A stretch of DNA of 64,000 bases from Methylobacterium aquaticum (GCF_016804325.1 NZ_CP043628.1:62001-126000), one strand, 5' to 3'. Numbered from the stretch's first letter, positions 33,014-45,113 are shown. Program-made: numbers and translations. The notes: generated from the sequence alone by a model not told the origin.

Positions 33014-36000
33014 TGATCGCGCGTCTCATCGGCTGGTCGGCCCGCAACCTCGTCCTGGTGCTAATCGGCACCGTCTTCGTGGTGGCGGCCGGTCTCTACA
33101 GCGTGCGCACCCTGCCCCTCGACGCCATCCCCGACCTCTCGGACGTGCAGACCATCGTCTACACCGAGTACCCCGGCCAAGCGCCTCAGGTCGTCGAGGA
33201 CCAGGTCACCTATCCGCTCACCACGGCCATGCTGACGGTGCCGAAGTCGAAGGTGGTGCGCGGCTTCTCGTTCTTCGGGGTCTCGTTCGTCTACGTAATC
33301 TTCGAGGACGGCACGGACCCCTACTGGGCCCGCTCGCGGGTGCTCGAATACCTGAGCGCGGCCGGCAAGCGCCTGCCGACCGGCGTGACGCCGACGCTCG
33401 GGCCCGACGCGACGGGGGTCGGCTGGGTCTACCAGTATGCCATCGTGGCCAAGCAGCAGACGCTCGCCGAGCTGCGCTCGCTCCAGGACTGGGTGGTGCG
33501 CTTCGGGGCCTCGCGCGCCGAGGGCGTGGCCGAGGTCGCGGGCGTCGGCGGCTTCGTGAAGCAGTACAACGTCGTCGTCGATCCGAACCGGCTGCGCGCC
33601 CAGGGCGTCACCCTCAGCAAACTCCGGGACGCGATCCGGTCGAGCAACGCGGATGTCGGTGGCCGCACGGTCGAACTCTCCGAGTTCGAGTTCATGGTGC
33701 GTGGCCGCGGCTACCTGAGGAGCGTCGCCGACATCGAGAACATCGTCCTGAAGACGGACGCCGGCACACCGCTGCGAGTGCGAGACATCGCCCGGGTCGA
33801 ACTCGGGCCGGACGAGCGGCGCGGTATCACCGAGTTGAACGGCGAGGGCGAGGTCGCCGGCGGCATCATCCTGCAGCGCTTCGGCGCAAATGCCCTCAAC
33901 GTCATCGAGGGCGCCAAGCAGCGCCTGGCCGAGGTCGCCGCGAGCCTGCCGAAGGGCACGGAGATCCTGCCAGTCTACGACCGCTCGCAGCTCATTGAGG
34001 CGGCCATCGAAACCTTGAAGCACACGCTAGTCGAGGAGAGCGTCATCGTGGCGCTCGTCTGCATCGTGTTCCTGCTGCACCTGCGTAGCGCACTGGTCGC
34101 CATCCTGATGCTGCCAGTCGGCATCCTGATGGCGCTCGGCGCCATGCATCTCCTCGGGATCGGCGCCAACATCATGTCGCTCGGTGGCATCGCCATCGCG
34201 GTCGGCGCCATGATCGACGCCGCCATTGTGATGATCGAGAACGCCCACAAGCACCTGGAGCGGGCGCCCCCGGGCAAGCCCAGGGTGGAGATCCTGGTGG
34301 AGGCGGCGGCTGAGGTCGGGCCTTCGCTGTTCTTCTCCCTCCTCGTGATCACGGTGAGCTTCCTGCCGATCTTCACCCTGGAGAACCAGGAGGGGCGCCT
34401 GTTCGGGCCACTCGCCTTCACCAAGACCTTCGCCATGGCGGCGGCAGCGCTCCTGTCCGTGACCCTGGTGCCGGCACTCATGGTGCTGTTCGTGCGTGGG
34501 CGCATCATCCCCGAGCACCGCAACCCGCTGAACCGCTTCCTGATCTGGGTCTATCGCCCGGTGATCAAGGTCGTGCTCAGGGCCAAGGTGCTGACCATCC
34601 TGCTGGCGGTGGTGGCGCTCGGACTGACGATCTGGCCGGCCCGCCAGCTCGGCTCCGAGTTCATGCCGGACCTGAACGAGGGCACCCTGATGTACATGCC
34701 CACGACTCTGCCGGGCATCTCGGTTACCCAGGCCGGCGAGCTACTCGCCACCCAGGACCGCATCATCAAGTCCTTCCCCGAGGTGGCCTCCGTCTACGGC
34801 AAGGCCGGGCGCGCCTCGACGGCGACGGACCCGGCCCCAACCGAGATGTTCGAGACCATCATCACCCTGAAGCCCAAGGCGGAGTGGCGTCCCGGCGTGA
34901 CGCTCGCGAGCCTCAAGGCCGAGATGGACAAGGCCCTGCAGTTTCCCGGGGTATCGAACGCCTGGACGCAGCCGATCCGCGCCCGCATCGACATGCTTTC
35001 GACCGGCATCCGTACGCCGGTCGGCATCAAGATCTACGGCACCGATCTGACTGAGATGGAGAAGGTCGCCCGGCAGGTCGAGGCGGTCGTGCGCAACGTG
35101 CCGGGCACGTCAAGCGCTTACGCGGAGCGGGTCATCGGCGGCTATTTCCTCGACATCACGCCGGACCGGGAGGCCCTCGGGCGCTACGGCCTCATGGTCG
35201 GGGACGTGCAGGACGTCATCGCGACAGCGCTCGGCGGCGAGAGCGTCACGAACACGGTCGAGGGCCGCGAGCGCTACACGGTCAACGTGCGCTACCCGCG
35301 CGCCTTCCGTTCAGATCCGCAATCCATCGCCACCGAGGTGCAGGTGCCGTTGCCGGCCGGCGGCACGGTCCCGCTTGGCGAGGTGGCCAAGGTGCAGCTG
35401 ACCCGGGGGCCGACCTCGATCCGCACTGAGAACGGGCAGCTCGCGGTCTACATCTTCGTCGACCTGACCGGGCGCGATCTCGGCGGCTACGTCGCCGAGG
35501 CCAGGGACGCGGTCAACAAGGAGGTGCAGCTCCCGCAGGGCATGAGCATCCAGTGGAGCGGGCAGTTCGAGTACCTGGAGCGGGCGGAGGCCCGGCTGAA
35601 GATCGTGGTCCCCGTGACGCTGCTGATCATCTTCCTGCTGCTATATCTCAACTTTCGACGGCTGACCGAGACGCTCATCGTCATGCTCTCGCTGCCGTTC
35701 TCGCTCGTCGGGGGCGTCTGGCTGATGTGGTGGATGGGCTTCAACATGTCGGTCGCGGTGGCGGTCGGCTTCATCGCGCTGGCCGGCGTCGCCGCGGAGA
35801 CGGGCGTGATCATGCTGATCTATCTCGACCATGCCTGGGACGAGCAGCGGGCCGAGGTCGCCGCCGCGGGCCGGGAGGCGACTCGCACGCACCTCTACCG
35901 GGCGATCATGGTGGGCGCTGTCGAGCGGGTGCGCCCGAAGATGATGACGGTGGTGGCCATCATGGCTGGCCTGGTGCCGATCCTGTGGAGCACGGGCGCG

Positions 36001-36207
36001 GGCTCTGAGGTGATGCAGCGCATCGCCGTGCCGATGATCGGCGGCATGGTCTCCTCGACCGTGCTGACGCTCGTCGTGATCCCGGCCATCTACGGCTTGG
36101 TCAAGGCTCGTGGCCTCCCGCACCGAAGCCGAACCAGCACCGGAGCGCCGAGCACCGATCAGGCCCTTGCTCGCGTGCGACCGCGCCTCGTCAATACCGC
36201 CGAGTGA
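33013..36207 (+). CDS. cusA: Cu(I)/Ag(I) RND efflux pump CusA
   Basis: A 1064-residue 12-TM pump starting at TAATG overlap with cusB. Start region [19 protein letters not shown]; periplasmic [22 protein letters not shown]4 carries the acidic relay in the [20 protein letters not shown] segment. The three methionines that bind Cu/Ag in E. coli CusA (573, 623, 672) correspond by motif and identical spacing to M562 ([10 protein letters not shown]), M612 (APTEMFET) and M661 (RIDMLSTGI). This separates it from the CzcA-type pump at 904-4152. No cusC gene was seen, so an outer-membrane channel must come from elsewhere. Confidence 0.95.
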   Translation: MIARLIGWSARNLVLVLIGTVFVVAAGLYSVRTLPLDAIPDLSDVQTIVYTEYPGQAPQVVEDQVTYPLTTAMLTVPKSKVVRGFSFFGVSFVYVIFEDGTDPYWARSRVLEYLSAAGKRLPTGVTPTLGPDATGVGWVYQYAIVAKQQTLAELRSLQDWVVRFGASRAEGVAEVAGVGGFVKQYNVVVDPNRLRAQGVTLSKLRDAIRSSNADVGGRTVELSEFEFMVRGRGYLRSVADIENIVLKTDAGTPLRVRDIARVELGPDERRGITELNGEGEVAGGIILQRFGANALNVIEGAKQRLAEVAASLPKGTEILPVYDRSQLIEAAIETLKHTLVEESVIVALVCIVFLLHLRSALVAILMLPVGILMALGAMHLLGIGANIMSLGGIAIAVGAMIDAAIVMIENAHKHLERAPPGKPRVEILVEAAAEVGPSLFFSLLVITVSFLPIFTLENQEGRLFGPLAFTKTFAMAAAALLSVTLVPALMVLFVRGRIIPEHRNPLNRFLIWVYRPVIKVVLRAKVLTILLAVVALGLTIWPARQLGSEFMPDLNEGTLMYMPTTLPGISVTQAGELLATQDRIIKSFPEVASVYGKAGRASTATDPAPTEMFETIITLKPKAEWRPGVTLASLKAEMDKALQFPGVSNAWTQPIRARIDMLSTGIRTPVGIKIYGTDLTEMEKVARQVEAVVRNVPGTSSAYAERVIGGYFLDITPDREALGRYGLMVGDVQDVIATALGGESVTNTVEGRERYTVNVRYPRAFRSDPQSIATEVQVPLPAGGTVPLGEVAKVQLTRGPTSIRTENGQLAVYIFVDLTGRDLGGYVAEARDAVNKEVQLPQGMSIQWSGQFEYLERAEARLKIVVPVTLLIIFLLLYLNFRRLTETLIVMLSLPFSLVGGVWLMWWMGFNMSVAVAVGFIALAGVAAETGVIMLIYLDHAWDEQRAEVAAAGREATRTHLYRAIMVGAVERVRPKMMTVVAIMAGLVPILWSTGAGSEVMQRIAVPMIGGMVSSTVLTLVVIPAIYGLVKARGLPHRSRTSTGAPSTDQALARVRPRLVNTAE

Positions 36208-36283
36208 GTGCTGGTCGATCGCGCACGGTCGACCGCCCGGCGCGGACAGCCCCCATTATCGACGACGGAGAGGAGCCGGAACC

Positions 36284-37273
36284 ATGCCGGAGAGCGTCCT
36301 GGATTGCCTTGTCATTGGGGGTGGACCGGCTGGTCTGACCGCGGCCATCTACCTGGCCCGCTTCCGCCGGCGGTTTCAGGTGGTCGACGCCGGCCGGAGC
36401 CGGGCGGCCTTGATCCCGACCTCGCACAATCATGCCGGTTTTCCCGAGGGCATCCACGGCAGGACACTCCTGGGCCGGATGACGGAGCAGGCGCGCAGGT
36501 ACGGCGCCCACATCGTCCACGGCTCCGTCACGCACCTGGAGCATCGACCGGACGGTGTCTTCATCGCGACTGTCGGTTCAAAGCGGATCGCGGCGCGCAC
36601 GGTTCTGCTCGCGACCGGGGTCGTCGACCGCGAGCCGGCGCTGCCCAACGTGCCGGACGCGATCCAGCGCGGGTTGGTGCGCCATTGCGGGATCTGCGAC
36701 GGCTACGAGGTCCTCGGCAAGCGGGTCGCGGTGATCGGGCACAGCAGCAGCGGCCTGCACGAGGCGCTGTTCTTGAGGACCTATACCTTCGACGTCACGC
36801 TGCTGTCGCTCGGCTGCCCTCTGACCCTGTCCGAGCAGGAGCGGCGGCAGGCGGCGGAAGCCGGGATCGGGGTGGTCGAGGAGCCGGTCGCGCGGGTGGT
36901 CATTGACGGTGACCATGTCCGTGCCCTGTCCATGCGCGACGGAAATCACCAATCCTTCGATGCCCTCTACTCGGCGCTGGGCAGCGACGCCCGATCCGAC
37001 CTTGTGCGCGGCCTCGGCACGGACCTTGACGACAAAGGCTGCGTGGTGACGGATGCGCACCAGAGGAGTTCGACTGACGGTCTGTTCGCGGCCGGCGACG
37101 TGGTGCGCAGCCTCGACCAGATCAGCGTCGCGATGGGCCAGGCTGCCATCGCGGCGACGGCGATCCACAATCGACTGCGCGGGGTGCCCTCTCCGGACGA
37201 AGCCCCCGACGGTACCCTCTCGTTCTCGCCCCAGGATCTCTGCACCTGCTGCACGCCGTCGGAGGTTCGATAG
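36284..37273 (+). CDS. Thioredoxin-reductase-like FAD/NAD(P) oxidoreductase
   Basis: A 329-residue two-dinucleotide-fold flavoprotein. The FAD motif [18 protein letters not shown] lies at the N-terminus, a CGIC redox pair (C135, C138) in [10 protein letters not shown], the NAD(P)-binding [16 protein letters not shown] and the C-terminal FAD box [16 protein letters not shown]. The C-terminus ends in an extra Cys motif [10 protein letters not shown] not typical of TrxB. GGAGAGGAG precedes ATG 36284. It follows cusA by 76 bases. A role in reducing protein or metal-bound thiols during copper stress is inferred from context. Confidence 0.85.
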   Translation: MPESVLDCLVIGGGPAGLTAAIYLARFRRRFQVVDAGRSRAALIPTSHNHAGFPEGIHGRTLLGRMTEQARRYGAHIVHGSVTHLEHRPDGVFIATVGSKRIAARTVLLATGVVDREPALPNVPDAIQRGLVRHCGICDGYEVLGKRVAVIGHSSSGLHEALFLRTYTFDVTLLSLGCPLTLSEQERRQAAEAGIGVVEEPVARVVIDGDHVRALSMRDGNHQSFDALYSALGSDARSDLVRGLGTDLDDKGCVVTDAHQRSSTDGLFAAGDVVRSLDQISVAMGQAAIAATAIHNRLRGVPSPDEAPDGTLSFSPQDLCTCCTPSEVR

Positions 37274-37397
37274 AGTAAAACCTCGGTGTGGATCCCACGC
37301 GCTGAGGGCGGACCCGTACGCATGGTCCCGATCCGGACGCTTTCACGGTGGCGGCCACTGCCGGAGGCAAGCTCCTGCCATCGGAGTCTGCCTCAGA

Positions 37398-37630
37398 ATG
37401 CTGAACGCGTATCGGATCGCGGGTCTCGTCACCCACGCTCTGGTCTTCCTGATCGAGGTCGGCGCGCAGGGTTCGGGCTGGTGCTTATGGCAGCTGCGAT
37501 GACCATCGTGGTCCTCGAGCCGCGGCTACGGTTGGGAGCGGTCGGAGTCGGCGCCTACGTCGTAGGCTTCCTGAGCGGACTTGACTCCTTTGCGTCCGCG
37601 TATCGTGCTGCGGCCGGACCGGCAGGATAG
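37398..37630 (+). pseudogene. Small membrane protein broken by a 1-nt shift
   Basis: From ATG 37398 the frame reads MLNAYRIAGLVTHALVFLIE and stops shortly after. From about 37470 a second frame gives GFGLVLMAAAMTIVVLEPRL, then GAVGVGAYVVGFLSGLDSFA. Adding one G in the run at GCAGGGTTCGGG would join them into a 77-residue protein with two TM helices. It is either a genuine frameshift or a homopolymer sequencing error. No family was recognised. Confidence 0.45.
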
Positions 37631-37740
37631 CGCTGGGCCTTATTATCCCGAACTCATCGAGGCTCGAAAGTGAGCCGGAGCTTGAGGACTGTCAGCCTGC
37701 GCTGGTGGGCAGGGCTCGATCCAGGAACGGAACGTAGAAA

Positions 37741-37766
37741 GTAACCTTTCTTCCCCCAGGCCCGAA
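37741..37766 (+). promoter_or_regulatory. SigF-type promoter upstream of cusF
   Basis: GTAACC (37741-37746), 16 bases, CGAA (37763-37766), about 112 bases before the CusF-like ATG. It has the same hexamer as the sigma gene's own site. Confidence 0.72.
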
Positions 37767-37878
37767 GTCTTGTGTGACGGCGGCCAAGCGCAAAGGTGTG
37801 CCGTCGCAACACAGGTTCAGGATCCGGGGGCGGGGCGCCGGCAGGCGGGCCCGATCTGCCGGAGCAAGGAGAAGAGGG

Positions 37879-38268
37879 ATGATGGTGCTCAACCTCGGCC
37901 AGTCACGCCGGACCGGAACTGTGGCCGCTGCGGCTGCCTTGCTTCTCGCCGGAGCCGTGCAGGTGCAGGCCGCGCCGCCCTCCAAGATGGGCGACATGCC
38001 GGGCATGAGCGGCAACGCGGGCTCGGACAGTACGAAGGGCCAGACGGCCAGCGCGACAGGCACGGTCGCGGCCGTGAATGCCGGGCAGCGCAAGGTCACC
38101 TTCGATCACGGGCCGATCCCGGCGATCGGCTGGCCGGCGATGCACATGGAGTTCCCCGCGGCGCAGTCGGTCGACCTGACGAAGGTTAAGCCGGGCGAGA
38201 AGGTCCAGTTCACGCTGACCGGATCCAAGGGCAACTACACGGTCCAGTCGATCACGCCGGCTCCGTGA
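37879..38268 (+). CDS. cusF: CusF-like periplasmic copper-binding protein
   Basis: A 129-residue protein. GAAGAGGG precedes ATG 37879 (a second ATG follows directly). The signal peptide is cleaved after VQA-APP. A Met-rich linker (MGDMPGMSG) is followed by the CusF OB-fold with VTFDHGPIPAIGWPAMHMEF, containing the His, Trp and two Met residues that bind Cu(I)/Ag(I) in CusF. It passes metal to CusB. A SigF-type promoter lies upstream and a DUF411 gene 25 bases downstream. Confidence 0.92.
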   Translation: MMVLNLGQSRRTGTVAAAAALLLAGAVQVQAAPPSKMGDMPGMSGNAGSDSTKGQTASATGTVAAVNAGQRKVTFDHGPIPAIGWPAMHMEFPAAQSVDLTKVKPGEKVQFTLTGSKGNYTVQSITPAP

Positions 38269-38293
38269 AATGAACCCAGGCGGAGGACGTGAG

Positions 38294-38731
38294 ATGATGA
38301 GACGACGCACGGTCCTCGGATTGCTTCTTGCGGTCACCGCGCCGGCGACGGCCGTGGCGCAAGGGGTGCAGGGCGCAATCCTCTACAAGAACCCGCAATG
38401 CGAATGCTGCGACGCCTACGCCAAGGTGCTCCAGCGCAGCGGCATTGCGGTCACCGTGAAGGCGACCCCGAGGCTGGCGGCGCTCAAGCGCGAGCACGGG
38501 GTGCCGGAGGGGCTCCAGGGCTGCCACACCCTCCTCATCGACCGCTACGTCGTCGAGGGACACGTGCCGATGGCGCAGGTCAAGCGGTTGCTGGCCGAGC
38601 GCCCGGATATCAAGGGCATCTCGTTACCCGGCATGCCCGCTGGCTCGCCCGGGATGGACGGTCAGAAGACGGAGCCATTCACGATCTACGAGATCGGGGG
38701 CGGTGCCCCGAAGGTCTTTGCGCGCGAATAG
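38294..38731 (+). CDS. DUF411 exported metal-binding protein
   Basis: A 145-residue protein. ATG 38294 has GGAGG at 7 bases, and a signal peptide (LGLLLAVTAPATAVAQ) follows. The mature domain is DUF411: LYKNPQCECCDAYAKVLQ near its start (CxCC), LQGCHTLLIDRYVVEGHVP and GISLPGMPAGSPGM. DUF411 proteins accompany copper resistance genes and probably bind copper through the CxCC and later Cys/Met residues. It is co-transcribed with cusF. Confidence 0.88.
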   Translation: MMRRRTVLGLLLAVTAPATAVAQGVQGAILYKNPQCECCDAYAKVLQRSGIAVTVKATPRLAALKREHGVPEGLQGCHTLLIDRYVVEGHVPMAQVKRLLAERPDIKGISLPGMPAGSPGMDGQKTEPFTIYEIGGGAPKVFARE

Positions 38732-38877
38732 CGCACTGGCAAGGCCAGTATTCCGTTTGAGGCGCAGGTTTCTGGTTGGGGAGTTAACATTGTTGGCTTA
38801 CCGGTGCACTGTTGAGGTGTTGAGTATGTTTGGATCATTAGATCTAACAGAGTGCATTTGATGAAGGGTGTGAACAA

Positions 38878-39069
38878 ATGTGCGGGATGATGGGTGGTGG
38901 CAAAGTTCTCTCGTGGGGCTGGCTGCTGCACGGTAATCTCATAACATGGATTTTTATATTCCTGACCCTCACGGCTGTCGTCGCGCTCATCATGGCGAGC
39001 GCCGCGTTGGCGAGAACGTTGATCCAATTTATCGGTCGTCTCTGGCGTTCCCGTCGAGCTCCGGCCTGA
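38878..39069 (+). CDS. Small membrane protein
   Basis: A 63-residue single-TM protein: MCGMMGGGKVLSWGW, then a hydrophobic helix (LITWIFIFLTLTAVVALIMA) and a basic C-terminus (RLWRSRRAPA). GAAGGGTG lies upstream of ATG. The N-terminal Cys/Met group suggests copper contact. It stands between the DUF411 and Met-rich genes after an AT-rich leader. The family is unknown. Confidence 0.6.
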   Translation: MCGMMGGGKVLSWGWLLHGNLITWIFIFLTLTAVVALIMASAALARTLIQFIGRLWRSRRAPA

Positions 39070-39079
39070 TCAAGTTGTC

Positions 39080-39108
39080 AGTGGCTGGGCCCGAACGGCT
39101 CAGCCACT
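39080..39108 (+). terminator. Hairpin without U-run
   Basis: AGTGGCTG (39080-39087) pairs perfectly with CAGCCACT (39101-39108) across a 13-base loop, 10 bases after a stop codon. No T-run follows, so it is a weak terminator or an mRNA-stabilising hairpin. Confidence 0.35.
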
Positions 39109-39168
39109 AACGGCCGCCACCCGGCTCCGAGCGGCGGCATCCACTCCTCGGCATAACGGAGACACACG

Positions 39169-39579
39169 ATGAAACACTCGACGATCATCCCGGCCTCGGC
39201 CGCGATCGCTTTCGTTCTCACGGCGGGCTTGGCGCTGGCCCAGGGCATGAACGAGCAACCCTCTTCCCAAGGCAGTGATCAAAAGACGCAGCAGGGCGGC
39301 GGCATGGCCGGCATGAACATGAGCGGCGGCAAGCAGGGCGGCATGGGCATGATGGGAATGGGCGGCGACAAGCAGGGCGGTATGGGCCAAGGCGGCAAGC
39401 AGGGCGGCTGCGGCATGATGGGCATGATGGGGATGGGTGGTATGGGGCAGCCGCAGGGCGGTGGCACGGGCCAACAGCAGGGGGCCGATGTGACCGCGCT
39501 GCAGGAGCGCGTGAGCCAACTGGAGCAGCGTCTTAACTCGGTTCAGGCGCAACCCTCGACCCCGTCCAAGCCTCAATGA
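39169..39579 (+). CDS. Met/Gly-rich periplasmic protein
   Basis: A 136-residue protein. A signal peptide (SAAIAFVLTAGLALAQ) is followed by a repeated Met/Gly/Gln/Lys region (GGMAGMNMSGGKQGG, MGMMGMGGDKQGG and GKQGGCGMM copies) that can bind Cu(I) or Ag(I) through methionines, and by a short C-terminal coiled coil (VTALQERVSQLEQRLNSV) likely to drive oligomerisation. One Cys lies in the Met-rich part. GGAGA precedes ATG. It fits a periplasmic copper sponge. Confidence 0.75.
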   Translation: MKHSTIIPASAAIAFVLTAGLALAQGMNEQPSSQGSDQKTQQGGGMAGMNMSGGKQGGMGMMGMGGDKQGGMGQGGKQGGCGMMGMMGMGGMGQPQGGGTGQQQGADVTALQERVSQLEQRLNSVQAQPSTPSKPQ

Positions 39580-39759
39580 TCAACCCGTCCTGACCCTGCC
39601 ATGCCAGTTCGCGGTCCGGTTCATGGGCCGACGCGCGATGGTGCGCCGGCCCATCTGTGCAGGACCGCTTGCCTCGTGGCCGCTCCTTCGGCGTGCCGCA
39701 GGTTCCTATAAGGGGCAAATTACATTTCTTCCTCTGCACTTTCACCAAACGCCAGGACG

Positions 39760-40392
39760 ATGGCCAGCAATGTCGATCCCAGCATCAGCACGTTGCGGGA
39801 CGATCCTGCACGGCAGAGGCCGCGGTGGCCGGCCACCCTGTCAGTCATCATTCACTGGCTCGCCGCAGCGGCCTTATTTGGTGCCCTCGCGGGCGGGTTG
39901 TTCGTGCACCGGCTCTCGTCCTGCTGCGATGTGGGGCATTGGACAGTCTACAACCTGCATGCCTCGTTCGGCTTAGCCCTGCTCGCGCTTGTGGCGCTCA
40001 GGATTTTGGTGCGCCTGCTGCGCCCTTGGCCGGCGCTGCCTGGCCACACCCCGCCCTGGCAACGTCTGATCGCACGCGCAACGCACACAGCGCTTTATGT
40101 GCTCATGATCGCCCTGCCGCTGGTCGGATGGAGCATCGTCTCGGCCCCGGGCTGCTGCCACATCAATCCCTATGTCTTTGACTGGTTCACGCTGCCGAGC
40201 CTCGACCCGGCCCCGATCCCCGATCGCACGGTGGCATTCGCCATCCACTCTGCCCTAGCCTGGATCGCCATGGGTGTGATCGCGCTCCATGCATCTGCAG
40301 CCTTGTTTCACCATTTTTTCTACAAGGATGACATTCTCGCACGCATTGTACCGAGCTTGCGCTCAAGCCTGTACAGCAGAGACAAAGGATAG
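39760..40392 (+). CDS. Cytochrome b561 family protein
   Basis: A 210-residue four-TM b-type cytochrome. The candidate haem histidines sit in the TM segments: VIIHWLAAAALF (H32), YNLHASFGLALL, RATHTALYVLMIALPLVGW and IALHASAALFHHFFYKDD. The CC pairs at RLSSCCDVGHW and APGCCHINPY are unusual. Such proteins pass electrons from quinol to periplasmic acceptors. Here it may feed reduction of copper-stress targets, which is inference from context. Confidence 0.85.
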   Translation: MASNVDPSISTLRDDPARQRPRWPATLSVIIHWLAAAALFGALAGGLFVHRLSSCCDVGHWTVYNLHASFGLALLALVALRILVRLLRPWPALPGHTPPWQRLIARATHTALYVLMIALPLVGWSIVSAPGCCHINPYVFDWFTLPSLDPAPIPDRTVAFAIHSALAWIAMGVIALHASAALFHHFFYKDDILARIVPSLRSSLYSRDKG

Positions 40393-40564
40393 ATCAGGAT
40401 GGATTTTATCTGCTGCTTGGGCAGTCCTCCAATATTATCCAACCAGAGGTGAATAAATTATTATGTTGCCTAGATTGATCGCTTTAGCTAATAATAAAAA
40501 TTTGTAGCGGTATTAGCAAAGTAGAATTAGTGACGAATATGGTAGAACTTCAGGAGAAATTTCT
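40393..40564. other. AT-rich leader before the DUF4395 gene
   Basis: About 170 bases of strongly AT-rich DNA with several TATAAT-like sequences but no single convincing promoter. AGGAGAAA lies just before ATG 40565. No SigF-type site is present. Confidence 0.4.
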
Positions 40565-41128
40565 ATGCTAACAATTTTTAAAAGACATTACGGTGAGACT
40601 ATAATTGGCTTATCCCATGATGGCAGGGAATTGCGGGCGGCTGTCTTCAATGAGAACCAAGTGCGCGCCGCAGCAGGCGTGACGATGGTCATGGGCGCGG
40701 TGGCGTTCGTGTACGCGTATTTCGCCAAGGTGTACGTGCCGATCCAGGTCGTCACAACGATGTTCTTCATCGAATTTCTGATCCGCGTCACGGCAGGGCT
40801 CAAGTACAGCCCGGTCGGTACGCTCGCGCGCTGGATGACACAGCGCCAGCCGCCACACTGGGTCTCTGCCAAGCCGAAGCGGTTCGCCTGGACGCTCGGC
40901 TTGGTCATGTCCCTAGCCATGATGATCATCACGAACACCGGGCTCCGCGGCGTGCTGCCCCTAACGATCTGCCTAACCTGCCTCGCCTTGATGTGGCTGG
41001 AAGCCGTGCTCGGGCTGTGCCTCGGCTGCGAGATCCACGGCCTGATGGTCCGGCGCGGCTGGGCTGCGCGGGATGACGCCTTCGAGGTCTGCGCGCACGG
41101 CGCCTGTACGATCGACGGACAGCGCTAA
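40565..41128 (+). CDS. DUF4395 membrane protein
   Basis: A 187-residue integral membrane protein with the DUF4395 pattern: FNENQVRAAAGVTMVMGAVA, FIEFLIRVTAGLKYSPVGTL, PKRFAWTLGLVMSLAMMII and a C-terminal GLCLGCEIHGLMVRRGW with CxxC-like cysteines, then CAHGACTIDG. AGGAGAAA lies upstream. DUF4395 proteins are often near rhodanese or sulfur-transfer genes, and here a cysteine-desulfurase-like gene follows within 16-100 bases. A sulfur or redox role is plausible. Confidence 0.85.
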   Translation: MLTIFKRHYGETIIGLSHDGRELRAAVFNENQVRAAAGVTMVMGAVAFVYAYFAKVYVPIQVVTTMFFIEFLIRVTAGLKYSPVGTLARWMTQRQPPHWVSAKPKRFAWTLGLVMSLAMMIITNTGLRGVLPLTICLTCLALMWLEAVLGLCLGCEIHGLMVRRGWAARDDAFEVCAHGACTIDGQR

Positions 41129-41226
41129 CCCGGAGGGCTTCCCGTGAACATGGCAGCCGACATCTCGCCTTTTGTCCCCCTGTTGCCCTGCGAGAGCGGA
41201 TCGTCGGCATCGACCAACGCGTACCG

Positions 41227-42570
41227 GTGCTCGATGGGTCTTTGCGGCGCTACGTCAACCTGGACAATGCCGCAAGCACACCTGCTCTTCGCGATGTCTT
41301 GGATACCGTCAATCGCTTCATGGAGTGGTACGCCTCGGTGCATCGTGGCACCGGCTTCAAGAGTCGGGTCGCGACGCGGGCCTACGAGGATGCGCGCGAG
41401 ACCGTGGCGCGCTTCGTCGGCGCCGATTCGCACCAGCACGTCGTCATCTTCGGCAAGAACACGACTGAAGCCATCAACAAGTTGTCTTATCGTCTGCCGC
41501 TGGCTTCCGAGGACGTGGTACTGGTCTCGCAGATGGAACACCACAGCAACGACCTGCCCTGGCGGGCGCGGGCGCGCGTTGAGCACATCGGCCTCGATGT
41601 GCTCGGTCGGCTAGACGAGGCTCACCTCGGCCGCTTGCTCCAAACACATGCAGGGCGGATCAAGCTGGTCGCGATCACTGGCGGATCCAATGTCACAGGG
41701 GCGATGCCCGATCTTCACAGGGTCGCGGTGAAGGTGCATGCCGCAGGGGCGCAGATCTTAGTCGATTGCGCTCAACTAGCGCCGCACCGAGATCTCGACA
41801 TTGGGGCCCTCGATGATCCGGCCCATCTGGACTACGTGACCCTCTCAGCACACAAGATGTACGCGCCGTTCGGCACCGGTGCCTTGATCGGCCGGCGAGA
41901 CACGTTCGAGCGCGGTGAGCCGGAATACCGCGGTGGCGGCACGATCGAGTTCGTCTCGCTCGACGATGTCACCTGGGCCGATGCGCCGGATCGTGATGAA
42001 GCAGGAACGCCGAACGTGGTGGGAGCCGTGGCACTGGCGGCCGCGATGCGGGCCTTAAGCAGCATTGGCATGGAGCGCATCGCCCGCCACGAAGCCGAAC
42101 TCACGGCCTACGCGCTAAAACGGCTGACGGCTATCAGAGGTCTGCGCATCTACGGTGATGCCGATCCACTGCGAGCGTCTCAGCGCCTGGGTGTGATCGC
42201 GTTCAATCTCGAACCGCACCCGCACGCCCTGGTCGCGGCCGTGCTCGCAACGGAGTTCGGCATCGGCGTGCGCAACGGTTGCTTTTGCGCACATCCCTAT
42301 CTCATCCATCTGCTCGGATTGACGCATGACGACGTACTTCAGGTTCGCTCCAGCATGGCCGTGGGTGACCGCAGTGCCGTGCCGGGCTTGGTGCGCGTGA
42401 GCTTCGGCCACTACAACACAACCGACGACATCGACAGGCTCGCTGAAGCACTAAGTAATATATCGCGCGGCGAATATCAGGGTAAATATTACCAAGATCG
42501 AACCACGGGTGAGTATGCGGCGCAAGGCTGGCGTCCAGATCTGAATGGCCATTTCTCCTTGAGTGGCTAA
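41227..42570 (+). CDS. Class V aminotransferase (cysteine desulfurase-like), likely 5' frameshift
   Basis: A PLP enzyme of the SufS/Csd type. From GTG 41227 it has 447 residues with all core motifs: VNLDNAASTPAL, QMEHHSNDLPW, DCAQLAPH and SAHKMYAPFGTG (PLP lysine K210), plus a C-terminal GCFCAHPYL segment. The natural start is probably GTG 41144, 8 bases after GGAGG, which reads MNMAADISPFVP in another phase. In the 41227 frame the upstream codons read LRERIVGIDQRVPVLDG, which belongs to the protein but has no start. A missing base in the C-run near 41177 would explain this. The enzyme may lack about 28 N-terminal residues. Confidence 0.82.
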   Translation: MLDGSLRRYVNLDNAASTPALRDVLDTVNRFMEWYASVHRGTGFKSRVATRAYEDARETVARFVGADSHQHVVIFGKNTTEAINKLSYRLPLASEDVVLVSQMEHHSNDLPWRARARVEHIGLDVLGRLDEAHLGRLLQTHAGRIKLVAITGGSNVTGAMPDLHRVAVKVHAAGAQILVDCAQLAPHRDLDIGALDDPAHLDYVTLSAHKMYAPFGTGALIGRRDTFERGEPEYRGGGTIEFVSLDDVTWADAPDRDEAGTPNVVGAVALAAAMRALSSIGMERIARHEAELTAYALKRLTAIRGLRIYGDADPLRASQRLGVIAFNLEPHPHALVAAVLATEFGIGVRNGCFCAHPYLIHLLGLTHDDVLQVRSSMAVGDRSAVPGLVRVSFGHYNTTDDIDRLAEALSNISRGEYQGKYYQDRTTGEYAAQGWRPDLNGHFSLSG

Positions 42571-42731
42571 CTTTGGTGACCTAGCAGCGTAGAACTGACT
42601 TTGCGGTCTCTTGAAGCAGGAGTTTGCCGGTGCCGCTGGCCGATGAAGGTGTGCTGACGCAGCTCTGGTCCGATAGGCCGTTCGGTCATTCCCTCTCTTC
42701 CGCCAAAGCCGCATCCGAGGAGGTGACGCTC

Positions 42732-45113
<2,382 letters not shown>

